Source: Ceratothoa steindachneri
Lineage: Eukaryota; Arthropoda; Malacostraca; Isopoda; Cymothoidae
Assembly: GCA_963969495.1 (NCBI GenBank)
Contig: OZ018317.1
Location: 32,737,503 to 32,801,502 of the forward strand
Reading direction: 5' to 3'
Length of the DNA: 64,000 nucleotides
Both the position numbers and the translations under genes were made by a program. The notes under the pieces were generated by a model. The model made no database searches. It was not told the DNA's origin and worked only from the letters and a program-made list of their open reading frames with translations. Below, one piece after another: positions 34,195 to 45,910 of this stretch (its first letter is position 1; each line of letters begins with the position of its first letter).

Positions 34195-34690
34195 AAGAAA
34201 ACGCGTCGATAAAAAAAAAGGAACAAAGAAAGAAAGTACGTTGATAAGGAACAAAGAAAATACGATAAAAAAGCAACAAAGAAAGAAAACACGCTGATAA
34301 GGAACAAATAAAACACGATAAAAGGCCACGAAGAAAGAAAACACGATAAAAGGCAACAAAGAAAGAAAACACGATAAAAAAGCAACAAAAAAAGAAAACA
34401 CGCTGATAAGGAACACATAAAACACGATAAAAGGCCACGAAGAAAGAAAACAGGATAAAAGGCAACAAAGAAAGAAAATACGATAAAAGCATCAAAGAAA
34501 AAACGTCGAGAAAAAGAACACAAAAACAAAGGCGCTAAAAAAGGAACAAAAAGGAAACAAGGCGATAAAAGGGATCACGTTGATAAAAGGAAAAGAAAAC
34601 ACGATAAAAAGCAACAAAGAAAACACGTCAACAAAAGAGGAACAAAGAAAACACGTCGAGAGAAAAGGGACAAAGGAAAGTCCCACATAT
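34195..34690. repeat. Minisatellite, purine-rich on plus strand
   Basis: Copies of roughly 28-34 bp, e.g. AAAGAAAGAAAACACGATAA followed by AAGGCAACAA. It is pyrimidine-rich in the sense of the host gene and starts within about 10 bases of the acceptor of the exon at 34101-34185. Frames such as YRVFFLCCLLSCF come from this composition. Confidence 0.88.
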
Positions 34691-34734
34691 TCAAATAAAA
34701 AGCAGACACATCCAAATGAAGGCGTTAACGTGAG

Positions 34735-37700
34735 ATTCAAATCCCCAGCATAAGAGGGCCTGAAACCCCAACCCCTTAGGCATTCGTGGTCTTGAAATCC
34801 CCAGCATAAGAGGGCCTGAAACCCCAACCCCTTAAGCATTCGTAGTCTTGAAATCCCAAGCATAAGAGGGCCTGAAACCCCAACCCCTTAAGCATTCGTA
34901 GGCTTGAAATCTCCAGCATCAGAGGGCCTGAATGAAACCCCAACCCTTTAAGCATTTGTGGTCTTGAAATCTCCAGCATAAGAGGGCCTGAAACCCCAAC
35001 CCCTTAAGCATTCGTGGTCTTCAAATCCCAAGCATAAGAGGGCCTGAAAACCCAACCCCTTAAGCATTCGTGGTCTTGAAATCCCCAGCATAAGAGGGCC
35101 TGAAACCCCAACCCCTTAAGCATTTGTGGTCTTGAAATCTCCAGCATAAGAGGGCCGGAATGAAACCCCAACCCTTTAAGCATTTGTGGTCTTGAAATCC
35201 CCAGCATAAGAGGGCCTGAAACCCCAACCCCTTAGGCATTCGTGGTCTTGAAATCCCCAGCATTAAAGGGCCTGAAACCCCAACCCCTTAAGCATTCGTG
35301 GTCTTCAAATCCCAAGCATAAGAGGGCCTGAAAACCCAACCCCTTAAGCATTTGTGGTCTTGAAATCCCCAGCATAAGAGGGCCTGAAACCCCAACCCCT
35401 TAAGCATTTGTGGTCTTGAAATCTCCAGCATAAGAGGGCCTGAATGAAACCCCAACCCTTTAAGCATTTGTGGTCTTGAAATCCCCAGCATAAGAGGGCC
35501 TGAAACCCCAACCCCTTAAGCATTTGTGGTCTTGAAATCCCCAACATAAGAGGGCCTGAAACCCCAACCCCTTAAGCATTCGTGGTCTTCAAATCCCCAG
35601 CATAAGAGGGCCTGAAACCCCGAACCCCTTAAGCATTTGTGGTCTTGAAATCCCCAGCATAAGAGGGCCTGAAACCCCAACCCCTTAAGCATTCGTAGGC
35701 TTGAAATCTCCAGCATAAGAGGGCCTGAATAAAACCCCAAACTATAAGCATTTGTGGTCTTGAAATCCCAAGCATACGAGGGCCTGAAACCCCAACCCCT
35801 TAAGCATTCGTGGTCTTGAAATCCCCAACATAAGAGGGCCTGAAACCCCAACCCCTTAAGCATTCGTGGTCGTGAAATCCCCAGGATAAGAGGGCCTGAA
35901 TGAAACCCCAACCCTTTAAGCATTCGTGGTCTTGAAATCCCCAGCATAAGAGGGTCTGAAACCCCAACCCCTTAAGCATTCGTGGTCTTGAAATCCCCAG
36001 CATAAGAGGGCCTGAAACCCCAACCCCTTAAGCATTCGTAGGCTTGAAATCTCCAGCATAAGAGGGCCTGAATGAAACCCCAACCCTTTAAGCATTATTG
36101 GTCTTGAAATCTCCAGCATAAGAGGGTCTGAAACCCCAACCCCTTAAGCATTCGTGGTCTTTAAATCCCCAGCATAAGAGGGCCTGAAACCCCAACCCCT
36201 TAAGCATTCGTAGGGTTGAAATCTCCAGCATAAGAGGGCCTGAATGAAACCCCAACCCCTTAAGCATTTGTAGGCTTGAAATCTCCAGCATAAGAAGACC
36301 TGAAACCCCAACCCCTTAAACATTTGTGGTCTTCAAATCCCCAGCATAAGAGGGCCTGAAACCCCAACCCCTTAAGCATTCGTAGGCTTGAAATCTCCAG
36401 CATAAGAGGGCCTGAATGAAACCCCAACCCTTTAAGCATTCGTGGTCTTGAAATCTCCAGCATAAGAGGGCCTGAAACCCCAACCCCTTAAACATTCATG
36501 GTATTCAAATCCCCAGCATAAGAGGGCCTGAAACCCCAACCCCTTAAGCATTCGTGGTCTTGAAATCCCCAGAATAAGAGGGCCTGAAACCCCAACTCCT
36601 TAAGCATTTGTCGGCTTGAAATCTCCAGCATAAGAGGGCCTGAATTAAACCCCAACCCTTTAAGAATTCGTGGTCTTGAAATCTCCAGCGTAAGAGGGCC
36701 TGAATGAAACCCCAACCCTTTAAGCATTCGTGGTCTTGAAATCTCCAGCATAAGAGGGCCTGAAACCCCAACCCCTTAAACATTCGTGGTATTCAAATCC
36801 CCAGCATAAGAGGGCCTGAAACCCCAACCCCTTAAGCATTCGTGGTCTTGAAATCCCCAGAATAAGAGGGCCTGAAACCCCAACCCCTTAAGCATTCGTG
36901 GTCTTCAAATCCCCCAACATAAGAGGGCCTGAAACCCCAACCCCTTAAGCATTCGTGGTCGTGAAATCCCCAGGATAAGAGGGCCTGAATGAAACCCCAA
37001 CCCTTTAAGCATTCGTGGTCTTGAAATCCCCAGCATAAGAGGGTCTGAAACCCCAACCCCTTAAGCATTCGTGGTCTTGAAATCCCCAGCATAAGAGGGC
37101 CTGAAACCCCAACCCCTTAAGCATTCGTAGGCTTGAAATCTCCAGCATAAGAGGGCCTGAATGAAACCCCAACCCTTTAAGCATTATTGGTCTTGAAATC
37201 TCCAGCATAAGAGGGTCTGAAACCCCAACCCCTTAAGCATTCGTGGTCTTCAAATCCCCAGCATAAGAGGGCCTGAAACCCCAACCCCTTAAGCATTCGT
37301 AGGGTTGAAATCTCCAGCATAAGAGGGCCTGAATGAAACCCCAACCCCTTAAGCATTTGTAGGCTTGAAATCTCCAGCATAAGAAGACCTGAAACCCCAA
37401 CCCCTTAAACATTTGTGGTCTTCAAATCCCCAGCATAAGAGGGCCTGAAACCCCAACCCCTTAAGCATTCGTAGGCTTGAAATCTCCAGCATAAGAGGGC
37501 CTGAATGAAACCCCAACCCTTTAAGCATTCGTGGTCTTGAAATCTCCAGCATAAGAGGGCCTGAAACCCCAACCCCTTAAATATTTGTGGTCTTGAAATC
37601 CCCAGCATAAGAGGGCCTGAAACCCCAACCCCTTAAACCATCATGGTCTTCAAATCCCCAGCATATGAGGGCCTGAAACCCCAACCCCTTAAATATTTGT

Positions 37701-38045
37701 GGTCTTCAAATCCCCAGCATGAGGCCCTGAAATCCCAGCCCCTTAAACATTCCGGGTCTTCAAATCCCCAGCATAAGAGGGCCTGAAACCCCAACCCCTT
37801 AAATATTCGTGGTCTTGAAATCCCCAGCATAAGAGGGCCTGAAACCCCAACCCCTTAAACATTTGTGGTCTTCAAATCCCCAGCATAAGAGGGCCTGAAA
37901 CCCCAACCTCTTAAATATTTGCGGTCTTCAAATCCCCAGCATAAGAGGGCCTGAAACCCCAACCCCTTAAACATTCGTGGTCTTCAAATCCCCTGCATAA
38001 GAGGGCCTGAAACCCCAACCCCTTAAATATTTGTGGTCTTCAAAT
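34735..38045. repeat. 57-bp satellite-like array, about 58 units, higher-order structure
   Basis: Unit about 56-57 bp: AAGCATTCGTGGTCTTGAAA, TCCCCAGCATAAGAGGGCCT, GAAACCCCAACCCCTT. Variants include a +4 bp form (CTGAATGAAACC) and an AGGCTTGAAATCTCC form. A segment of about 670 bp at 35822-36489 recurs at 36911-37578 with an offset of 1089 bp and near identity. 284-289-bp (five-unit) offsets also occur (35004/35288; 36493/36781). Because 57 is a multiple of three, the minus strand shows repeated small frames, which are not genes. Confidence 0.95.
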
Positions 38046-38149
38046 CTTCCTCAACCACTTGTCCTTACATCCATACGTGACCACTTTTCCTATGCTGAGT
38101 GAGCGCCTCGCTCTGTCAGATGCCGACAGTTGCCTTTAAATTGCGGTGA

Positions 38150-38610
38150 GGAATATCAAACTCCCTACCATCAGGAATATTGAAGTAAATGCCTTCAAGA
38201 AAATCGAAGTACCTACCTTCAGGAAAAGCATAGAACCTACCATCAAGGAAATATCAAGTATCTAAAATCAGGAGAATCAAAGTATGTACCGTCAAGATCG
38301 AAACATCCATCATTAAGGAAAATCGAAATACCTACCCTCAGGAAAAAATGGAAGTACCTACCCTCAGGAAATTGGAAGAAGTACTTACCATCAGGAAAAT
38401 CAAAGTACCTACCATCAAAAAGATCGAAGTACCTACCATCAAAGAAAATTGAAATACCTACCGTCAAGAAAATCAAAGTACCTACCACCCAGAAAATAAC
38501 TATCTACAATAAGGAAAATCGAAGTACCTACCATCAGGAAAATTGAAGTACCTACCATCACAGAAAATCGAAGTCTACCATGATAGAAAATCGAATTACC
38601 TACCAACAAC
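38150..38610. repeat. Minisatellite of about 24 bp
   Basis: Imperfect copies of CTACCATCAGGAAAATCGAAGTAC, about 18 units, separated from the 57-bp array by about 100 bp. Confidence 0.88.
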
Positions 38611-38706
38611 CATTTTTTTGCTTCCTCGCCGCCTCCTTTCAAGGGAAGAGAGGGGGCGAGGGAAGAAAGAGATCCACGGAGGACCATGGCGGGGGGCACC
38701 ACTCAC

Positions 38707-38874
38707 CTGACGAGGGACGAAGGCCTGGAGCCGCCACCCTTCTGCGTCGCGGGTGAGGAAGGGAGGCCGACGGGTTCAGACTTATCGGGGGAGGTTCGCA
38801 GACTCCCACGTGGGGGGGAAGTGGCCGCAGAGGCGAACAACTCCCCCCCACTCGCCACCTCCTTCTCGTTAGAG
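38707..38874 (-). CDS. RB1CC1: RB1CC1/FIP200 exon, disordered linker
   Basis: 168 nt (1 + 55 codons + 2). Translation starts SNEKEVASGGELFASAATSP and ends SSPATQKGGGSRPSSLV. It is Ser/Pro/Gly-rich and low complexity, as expected for the poorly conserved linker between the ATG17-like domain and the coiled coil. There is no recognisable motif, so the assignment rests on splice signals (acceptor CCTCCCCGCAG, donor CAG|GTGAGT), on phase, and on an open frame. It is GC-rich compared with the surrounding intron. Confidence 0.75.
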
Positions 38875-38879
38875 CTGCG

Positions 38880-39600
38880 GGGAGGGATAGGGGGAGAGGG
38901 CGCAATGAGCGAGCTCGTAGTCGTGGAAACGAGCTAGGGGGAGATGGGACTGAGGGGTGGGGGAGATACATCATCACCTATGTCCTTTTCATATAAACAA
39001 CAAACGCGGAAAGAAGCACTAAAAAAAAAACATCATTCGGTTTCAGTCACTATGGAGACCAAATCCTAAGGTTGAGCGGAAAAATAAAAGCGGATCCCAA
39101 CCAAACGAGGTCGTAAACGCTTTGTGGGGAAAGAGGGGCGGGGGACTAGACGAGCCGATAATAGAAAAAAGAAAAACCCATCACGAAAGGCGCAACGGAT
39201 GTTATCAACATAAGAACAAGAACAATGCCTGACAAAACAAACCAGGACGACGCCTGAATAATGCAGAGATATTATTTACATAACAAACCAAAAACCAAAG
39301 CGGGGCGTCTCCGCTAGAAAAACTTGTGGGTTTCGTGGTGTTGAAAGTGAAAATGAGCGTGATTACAATCGACATACGCAACAAACTAGGATAAAGTAGT
39401 TCCTCATCAACCACAACATACAGATAGCCTTCATCTGAGAAACAAAACTTAGAATACATACGGATCACGAGAATACCTCGCTACAACCACATTAGACCTG
39501 TAGGGGAACACGAACAAAGGAATGCGAGACCAAATCTCATAGATAACATCCCTTTCGTCAAGATCTCCAGCGCTACCTTTTCTTCCTTCCTACAGCACGA
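38880..39600. other. Intronic DNA, nothing recognised
   Basis: No motif-bearing frame or repeat. Confidence 0.5.
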
Positions 39601-39619
39601 ACTTGAAGAAATCGAAACC

Positions 39620-41500
39620 CTTTGAGCACAACACAAAGACTACAGCTTCACGAACCCCCGCATATCTCCTCCCGCATTCCCTGCTAGAAACGATACTTCT
39701 GTTGTGGGAGATTACGTATGACCCTACTTGGCTAGAATCCCACGAACACAAGAACCAGCATCTTATCAATTCACTCTCCCTACCACGCTCGCAAACCCTT
39801 TAACACCTACTCACAAGAAAACTTCCTTGACATCACTCTGCGTTTATCAAACAGTGACCGAGACAACCTGAAAATACCACACCACTATCCTCTGACCATC
39901 TCCCCTGGAGATATTTTTTTTATTTATAACGCCAATCTGGTGACTGATTACAAAGGTATGTCACCCAAATCACTTTACAGCGTAATACTAGGCTAAATTA
40001 GAAACAAAAAAAAATCATCAATAAAAGCTAAACAAAGCAAGACCAGTCAACAAAAAAGTAAGGAAGGACGCTCCGACATCAGGAGAAGCCCCCAACCCTC
40101 CACCCGGCGTAGGGGCATGCGACCACCGCAAAGTTAGTCAAATAAAATGGAGGGAAGTCTCCTCCAAGAAGTCGAAGAGTCCACCCGCTAGTCTCGATAC
40201 TGGAACAAGTAACGTGCGCGAAGATAATCCAGAGTCGTACATTCAACAAGAATGTGCCAAACAGTCTGGGAGACAAATAAGTCGTGGCAGGAAAGTGTTA
40301 TTCAAATGGCGATGCCTCCAGCGAGTGTGTCGAATTGGAAGAAGAGAGCAAGAGTCCTGAAGCAGGCGAGGCATTGGGTAGATCGACGGGAACAGTCGTG
40401 GCGCGATGGCGCGCAACTTTTATGTTTCTATTAACCGTCTCACATCTTTTTTGTCAGGTATCCGGCAGGGCTGACCCGATTTCTACCATGTTGTCAGTGT
40501 GGGGAAGAGCGAAAACTGGTCTGGTTGCCCATTTATCGCGGACTCTTTGGCGCCCTCATTTCTCGCATCCTTACATGTCCAGGAACTCTGCATAAGATAA
40601 TCTCGACATCCGCCCGGTTCGCGCCAACCATAGCATCACGGATAATTCGAACTAGGGGGTGGGGAGATTCCATGCCTCCAGGACACTCAGCGCATTCTGC
40701 GAGTCGTTAAAAATCACAACTCAGTCAACGAACCGGGCACAGCGTGTAATCTCCCTGCTGAGCGATGTAATGTAGGCAGCTGGGCCGTAAAGACAGACGC
40801 AGCGCCTGGTAGAGACGAGACGGCTTCAAATAGGGAGAAGTCGTGGAAGCCGACCCCCTCTGGAATTGGAGCCATTCCTCTACTCTGTCACGACTCCAGC
40901 GTGAGACATGTGTTTTAAGAAGAATCCTTACAGTACTCCCAATGCTGTAGCAGCTTTGAGAGCGAAGGCGTGGGAATAAATGCTCAAAGGTGGTACCCTC
41001 CAGGGTGGCATCTTGGGCAGAACCATAGGGCTACATTGAACTCTTAAAGAACTGGATTACTGAAAACAAGGATTCCACCCACTGCACTCAACAAGTACTA
41101 CACTTGCAACAAGGCTTCAACCATCTCACACCATCATACAGGTCCGTAATGGCAAAAAAAGAAATCCCTCGACACTGTACCCAGACAAATTCTCCTACAC
41201 AAAGCCAAATACAACAAAAGGTTTACCAACTCCCACACAAGCCGATACACATAATACACCACAGCAAGCTATGGCGAACACATGCACATAATGGAATGCC
41301 ACAAGGATCCGTACCGTCTTCCATTGTCTTCAACCTTTTCCTCTATAACATCTCACCACAACTATCCCTGCATTAGACACTACAGCTACACAAGTGATAT
41401 GATTCTCGCCTAGTACTCATATCATACCCAATAGCTCTCGATCACAATATCTTGAAAACGAGCTAGTGCTAACCGACTGTATAAAGCCTTGGTTGAATCC
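39620..41500 (+). mobile_element. Old plus-strand LINE split by a younger LINE fragment
   Basis: Left piece 39620-39905 ends with DITLRLSN and a SSDHLP endonuclease signature. Right piece 41060-41500 holds an RT stretch, HNGMPQGSVPSSIVFNLFLY (41104-41376), in a His/Thr-rich context. The two pieces are in the same orientation and proper order, with a minus-strand RNase H LINE fragment between them. Stops and frame changes throughout. Confidence 0.6.
39912..41045 (-). mobile_element. RNase H LINE, 5'-truncated 3' fragment, degenerate
   Basis: Begins with a T-rich tract and the family 3' UTR (CCAATCTGGTGACTG). It then parallels LINE B 11690-12780 through RNase H (GTGCCAAACAGTCTGGGAGA, CTGGACATGTAAGGATGC on complementary reading). 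It ends near 41045 after GGGCAGAACCATAGGG. Minus strand. Confidence 0.82.
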
Positions 41501-41816
41501 CAGCAAGAGTGGGCAAAATATAGGCTATCGTAGGAGCTAGTCGTCTATTTGCACCTAATTCTAATGAGCACATCTGGCAGCCACCAGCAAGGGGACAACC
41601 ACCGAAATTATAAATAGGTCTATCAATAGGTATTTTAAGAAACAAAAAACTTGATTATAACAATCACACACACACACACATTCTAGAACTGGAAATAAGG
41701 AGTAAAAAGATAAGGAAAATGGTAAAAGGGAGGGGAAAAAGTGTGGGAGGATTTGTGTTGTCATTCTCACATTAGCAAATAGCTACAATGCCAATTCGAG
41801 CCTTTTAGAAGCTCAC

Positions 41817-41965
41817 CTTGGGGTAAGCGTATTTGTGGTCTCGTTGCTACGCAACGTCACCTCCAACATCGGAGGTATGGCGCTTCGGGCGTCCTCCTCA
41901 ACCAACAGGAGGGAAGCAAGGTCAGGAACCGACGCACGCAGACTATCCAAGTCTTCCGAAGTCAC
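41817..41965 (-). CDS. RB1CC1: RB1CC1/FIP200 exon following the ATG17-like domain
   Basis: 149 nt: 49 codons and two bases of a split Ser codon. It starts VTSEDLDSLRASVPDLASLL and ends ETTNTLTP. It corresponds to the vertebrate ISLKDLQFLQSFCPSEVQPFL segment (acidic/Leu pattern conserved, low identity). Acceptor TTTTTTCTTCAG, donor AAG|GTGAGC. Phase matches the next exon, whose first base C completes AGC. Confidence 0.85.
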
Positions 41966-42429
41966 CTGAAGAAAAAGAAAAAAAAATCGTATCGATAATG
42001 ACAATAAAACCATCATTGGCATCTTACAGTGCCACACACCAAATATGATAGAAAAAATGCACCTTGTTAACCTGGCGAGTTCACACGAGGTAGCAAGATT
42101 TTTCTACCACCCCATGAATACATTATTTACAACACACGTTGGATAGAATGTTAACCAATTCATCCCCAGAGATAAGGTCAAAAGTACATAAATTCCCAAC
42201 CTTAAGACAATTTCCTATAAAACTGCTTAACCCGAATAAAGCCATGGGTTAAAGTTTGGACAGAGGCATATTTTGTGTTTCCTAAGCTTTATTGCTTCAA
42301 ATTATTTGACTACATTATTCACATGTTCCTGAGGCATCTTCAGGACAACCTTAGTGATATCTCTTAGGTTGCATGACTCCGCCAAAAAGATAAAAGTCAC
42401 TTCTTGAATTCATTCTGGTCGACTATTAA

Positions 42430-42705
42430 CTTCAGAAGCAAATCCTGAGCGATTGATATCAACTTCAGGATATATCATGTGCGATAGCTATCAACTTCAG
42501 GAGCATATCGCGAGCGATAGCGATCAACTTCAGCAGCAGATCCGGAGTAATAGCTATCAACTTCAGGAGCAAATCCGGAGTGATAGCTATCAATTTTAGG
42601 AGCATATCCTGAACAATAGCTATCAACTTCAGGAGCAAATCCTGAGTGATAGTTATCAACTTCAGGAGCATAACCTGAGCGATAGCTATCAACTTCAGGA
42701 GCTAT
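42430..42705. repeat. 33-bp minisatellite
   Basis: About eight copies of AGCGATAGCTATCAACTTCA followed by GGAGCAAATCCTG. The 11-codon periodic frame LLKLIAITQDM on minus is a by-product. Confidence 0.92.
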
Positions 42706-42931
42706 GCTGGGCCAGATGAGGGTTCAAAAAAAGAACAACAAATGGATCAAATAAAGTCCTTATGGATTGTTTGTGGGAATGCTGTTAGGGAACATTTTGA
42801 TACCACTGTTTAAACTGGTACTCAGGGGACGAAATTTGCTCCTGAGAAACCCTTGGCAATGAATTTACACCACAATTCAAAACAACCTTGCTGGAACAAG
42901 TTCATGACAAGAACTGATTGTAGTGCCTTAC

Positions 42932-43111
42932 CTGAGGAAGGTCTTCGTCGAACTCGTCCGGCCTCTCGGTTGCGAAAGGAGGTGGGATGTCGTTCAAGCT
43001 GGGAAAGAGGCGCTGGAGGAAGTGGACCGAGAGTTGACTGTTGAAGCGCTTTCGAGCACACACTTCGCGGTCCCAAATCTCGCGGCTTTCCGAACTCAGC
43101 TGATTCGCCCA
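42932..43111 (-). CDS. RB1CC1: RB1CC1/FIP200 exon, end of ATG17-like domain
   Basis: 180 nt, 60 codons, phase 0. It opens WANQLSSESREIWDREVCAR, contains LFPSLNDIPPPFATERPDEF and ends DEDLPQ. The vertebrate counterpart is EWAGALVKDGKRLYEAEKSK...RGLDSWPPSFCTQKPRKFDCELPD. Donor CAG|GTAAGG is strong. The acceptor GTTGGGTGTTGAAG is weak, with a G-interrupted pyrimidine tract and AAG; I chose it because it restores the conserved Trp-Ala immediately after the previous exon and keeps phase. Confidence 0.88.
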
Positions 43112-43289
43112 CTTCAACACCCAACACAGCGCACCGTCCAGAAAATGGAGGCGGATGTGCAATGGAAATAGAATTAGGGCAAAAAATGGACCTTCATGAA
43201 AGTAAATAGATAAGTTTAATAACAATCTAGTAATTAACAGAGGGCAAATTCACTTTGTAGCTTCCTTACCTCTCTTCAGGGGGCCCTCA

Positions 43290-45440
43290 GGAACGTCATC
43301 ACATCTCCCAAGAGGATCCATTGGTCCCTAAGTGGGGTGATGGAGTGTTGTGTTTAACGCTTGTGAGAGGTTATAACAGTTGAGATGTTTAGTGTCATTT
43401 TTAAACGTCACCCCATATCCCAGGTGGGTCCAAGGGTCCCTAAGTGGGGTGATGTGTTTCACGCTTGTGCGGGGTTATGACAGTTGAGATGTTTAGCGCC
43501 ATCTTGAAACGTCACCCGATATCCCAGGTGGGTCCATGGGTCCATAAGTGGGGTGATGTAGTGTTGTGTTTCACGCTGATATGAGGTTATAACAGCAGAG
43601 ATGTTTAGTGCCATCTTGAAACGTCACCACATATACTAGGTGGGTCCATGGATCCCTAAGTGGGAAGGTGTTTCACGCTTATGTGAGGTTATGACGGTTG
43701 ATATGTTTAGGTGCCATCTTGAAACGTCACCACATATCCTAAGTGGGTCCATGCGTCCCTAAGTCGGGTGATGTGTTTCACGCTTGTGCGGGGTTATGAC
43801 AGTTGAGATGTTTAGTGCCATCTTGAAACGTCACCCGATATCCCATTTTGGTTCATGGCTCGCTAAGTGGGGTGAAGGAGTGTTGTGTTTCACGCTTATG
43901 GGAAGTTATGACAGTTGAGATGTTTAGTGCCATCTTGAATCGTCACCACATCCCGTAGGTCGGCCCATGGGTCCCTAAGTGGGGTGATGGGAGTGTTGTG
44001 TTTCAGACTTATGTGGGAATATGACAGTTGAGATGTTTAATGCCATCTTGAAACGTCACCCCATATCCCTGGTGGGTTCATGGCTCCCTAAGTCGGGTGA
44101 TGGAGTGTTGTGTTTAACGCTTGTGAGAGGTTATAACAGCTGAAATATTTAGTGCCATCTTGAAACGTCACCACATATACCAGGTGGGTCCATGGGTCCC
44201 TCCCTAACTGGTGTGATGTGTTTCACGCTTATATGAGGTTATGACGGTTGAGATGTTTAGGGCCATCTTGAAACGTCACCCGATACCCCAGGTGGGTTCA
44301 TGGCTCGCTAAGTGGGGTGAAGGAGTGTTGTGTTTCACGCTTATGGGAAGTTATGACAGTTGAGAAGTTTAGTGCCATCTTGAATCGTCACCACATCCCG
44401 TAGGTCGGCCCATGGGTCCCTAAGTGGGGTGATGGAGTGTTGTGTTTCAGGCTTATGTGGGAATATGACAGTTGAGATGTTTAGTGCCATCTTGAAACGT
44501 GACCACATATCCCAGGTGGGTCCATGGGTCCCTAAGTGGGGTGATGGAGTATTGTGTTTCACGCTTATGTGAGGGTTTGATAGTTGAGATGTTTAGTGCT
44601 ATCTTGAAACGTCAACACATATGCCAGGTGGGTCCATGGATCCCTAAGTGGGGTGGTGTTTCACGCTTATGTGAGGTTATGACGGTTGAGATGTTTAGGT
44701 ACCATCTTGAAACGTCACCACATATCCTAGGTGGGTCCATGGGTCCCTAAGTGGGGTGATGTGTTTTACGCTTGTGCGGGGTTTGTTTGTTTGTTTGTTT
44801 TTGTTTTTTTTGCATGTTTTTTTCCTTTAGGTTACACCCACCTGCGCCGGGGAGACCGTCCCCCGACGCACCAGCTTGCTTCCTTTCCCCCTTTTTGGGG
44901 TGTTTTTTTTTTTGTCTCTTTAATTTTATTTTAAAGTAGCCTAGAACTATGTCAGTTTTAATACGGCGACTAATGCCTATGTAGGCAGTCGCCAGATGAG
45001 CTCTTAAAAAAAAATAAAATAAATTGTGCGGGTTATGACAGTTGAGATGTTTAGTGCCATCTTGAAACGTCACCCGATATCCCAGGTGGGTCTATGGCTC
45101 CCTAAGTGGGGTAATGGAGTGTTGTGTTTCACGCTTGTGGGAAGTTATGACAGTTGAGATGTTTAGTGCCATTTTGAAACGTCACCACATCCCGCAGGAC
45201 GGCCCATGGGTCCCTAAGTGGGGTGGTGGAGTGTTGTGTTTAGGGCTTATGTGGGATTATGACAGTTGAGATGTTTAGTGCAATCTTGAAACGTCACCAT
45301 ATATCCATGGGTCACTAAGTGAAGTGGAGTTTTGTGCTTGTACGAGGTTATGGCAGTCAAGATGTTTAATGCCATCTTGGAACACCACAACACTGGGTGG
45401 GTCCAAGGGTCCAAAAGTGAAGTGTTGGAGGTTATGGCAG
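43290..45440. repeat. 102-114-bp tandem array, about 18 units, with LINE insertion
   Basis: Unit contains CCATCTTGAAACGTCACCAC, ATCCCAGGTGGGTCCATGGG, TCCCTAAGTGGGGTGATGGA, TTTCACGCTTATGTGAGG and TTATGACAGTTGAGATG. Spacing of the ATCTTGAA anchor measured 102-114 bp. It is interrupted at 44781-45020 by a plus-strand LINE 3' end. Confidence 0.93.
44781..45020 (+). mobile_element. RNase H LINE 3' end inserted in the tandem array (plus strand)
   Basis: GCCGGGGAGACCGTCCCCCG and AGCCTAGAACTATGTCAGTT through GGCAGTCGCCAGATGAGCTC match the LINE 3' UTR in reverse orientation to copies A-E, ending in an A-rich tail. TTGTGCGGGGTT on the left and TTGTGCGGGTT on the right are probable target duplications. 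Severely 5'-truncated; the only sense-opposed copy. Confidence 0.88.
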
Positions 45441-45649
45441 TCGTGTTTAGTGTCATAGGAAGTGGTATTTCCAGATAGTATGGATGTTTTTAATAAGTTG
45501 TGGTTTGAGCAAGGAAGGAGGTCACTGTACGTGTGTTGGTAGTAATGTGGGATTCTTCTTCTTTTTTTTAATATGGGGGGGGGGGTTGTCATGTATTGGG
45601 AGAATTCTGTTTAGTGTTCGGCTGAAGTGTTGAGTTCCTTTCATGTTAA

Positions 45650-45910
45650 GGTGTACTACAATTGGTAAGATCTTGCGTTATGCAAGTAAGTGTGGTTTGC
45701 ATGCATTCGTTTATAATATTGACTGCCTCGTGTTGTACTGTTCGGAGCTTATCTATGTTAGTTCTAGTGTTGGGTGCAAATATGGTGCAGTGTAATTGAT
45801 AGAAGTGCAGATGAAATTGTTTGTATAGTGTGATTAGTGAGTCTTTTTATCTAAAGACGTTTGCCAGTCCTTTTAGGATGTTTAGTTTCTTCCGAGTGCC
45901 CAAACCTCAC
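45650..45910 (-). pseudogene. LINE RT-thumb fragment, degenerate
   Basis: Minus strand reads KKLNILKGLANVF, DSLITLYKQF, IFAPNTRTNIDKLRTVQHEA and VNIINECMQTT. This is the pattern of the post-catalytic RT region where a cassette such as LKxLYxxxIRPxLEYA..P.....L..LQ..QN.ALR is typical. There are stops and substitutions. Likely the same family as the split element at 39620-41500. Confidence 0.5.

Noticed and set aside
34035..34529. Membrane-protein-like frames (FFLCCLLSCF patterns)
   Set aside because: They are the pyrimidine-rich minisatellite read in sense. Only 34101-34185 is exon.
34735..38045. Many 60-140-codon minus-strand frames such as MLGISRPRMLKGLGF in the 57-bp array
   Set aside because: The unit length is a multiple of three, so frames repeat automatically. 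There is no start context, no family, and the units drift in all frames equally.
34735..38045. CRISPR-like direct repeats
   Set aside because: The units are contiguous without unique spacers and the DNA is eukaryotic.
38639..38977. Pro/Arg-rich 112-codon frame on minus
   Set aside because: Wrong frame of the exon at 38707-38874; splice phase supports another frame.
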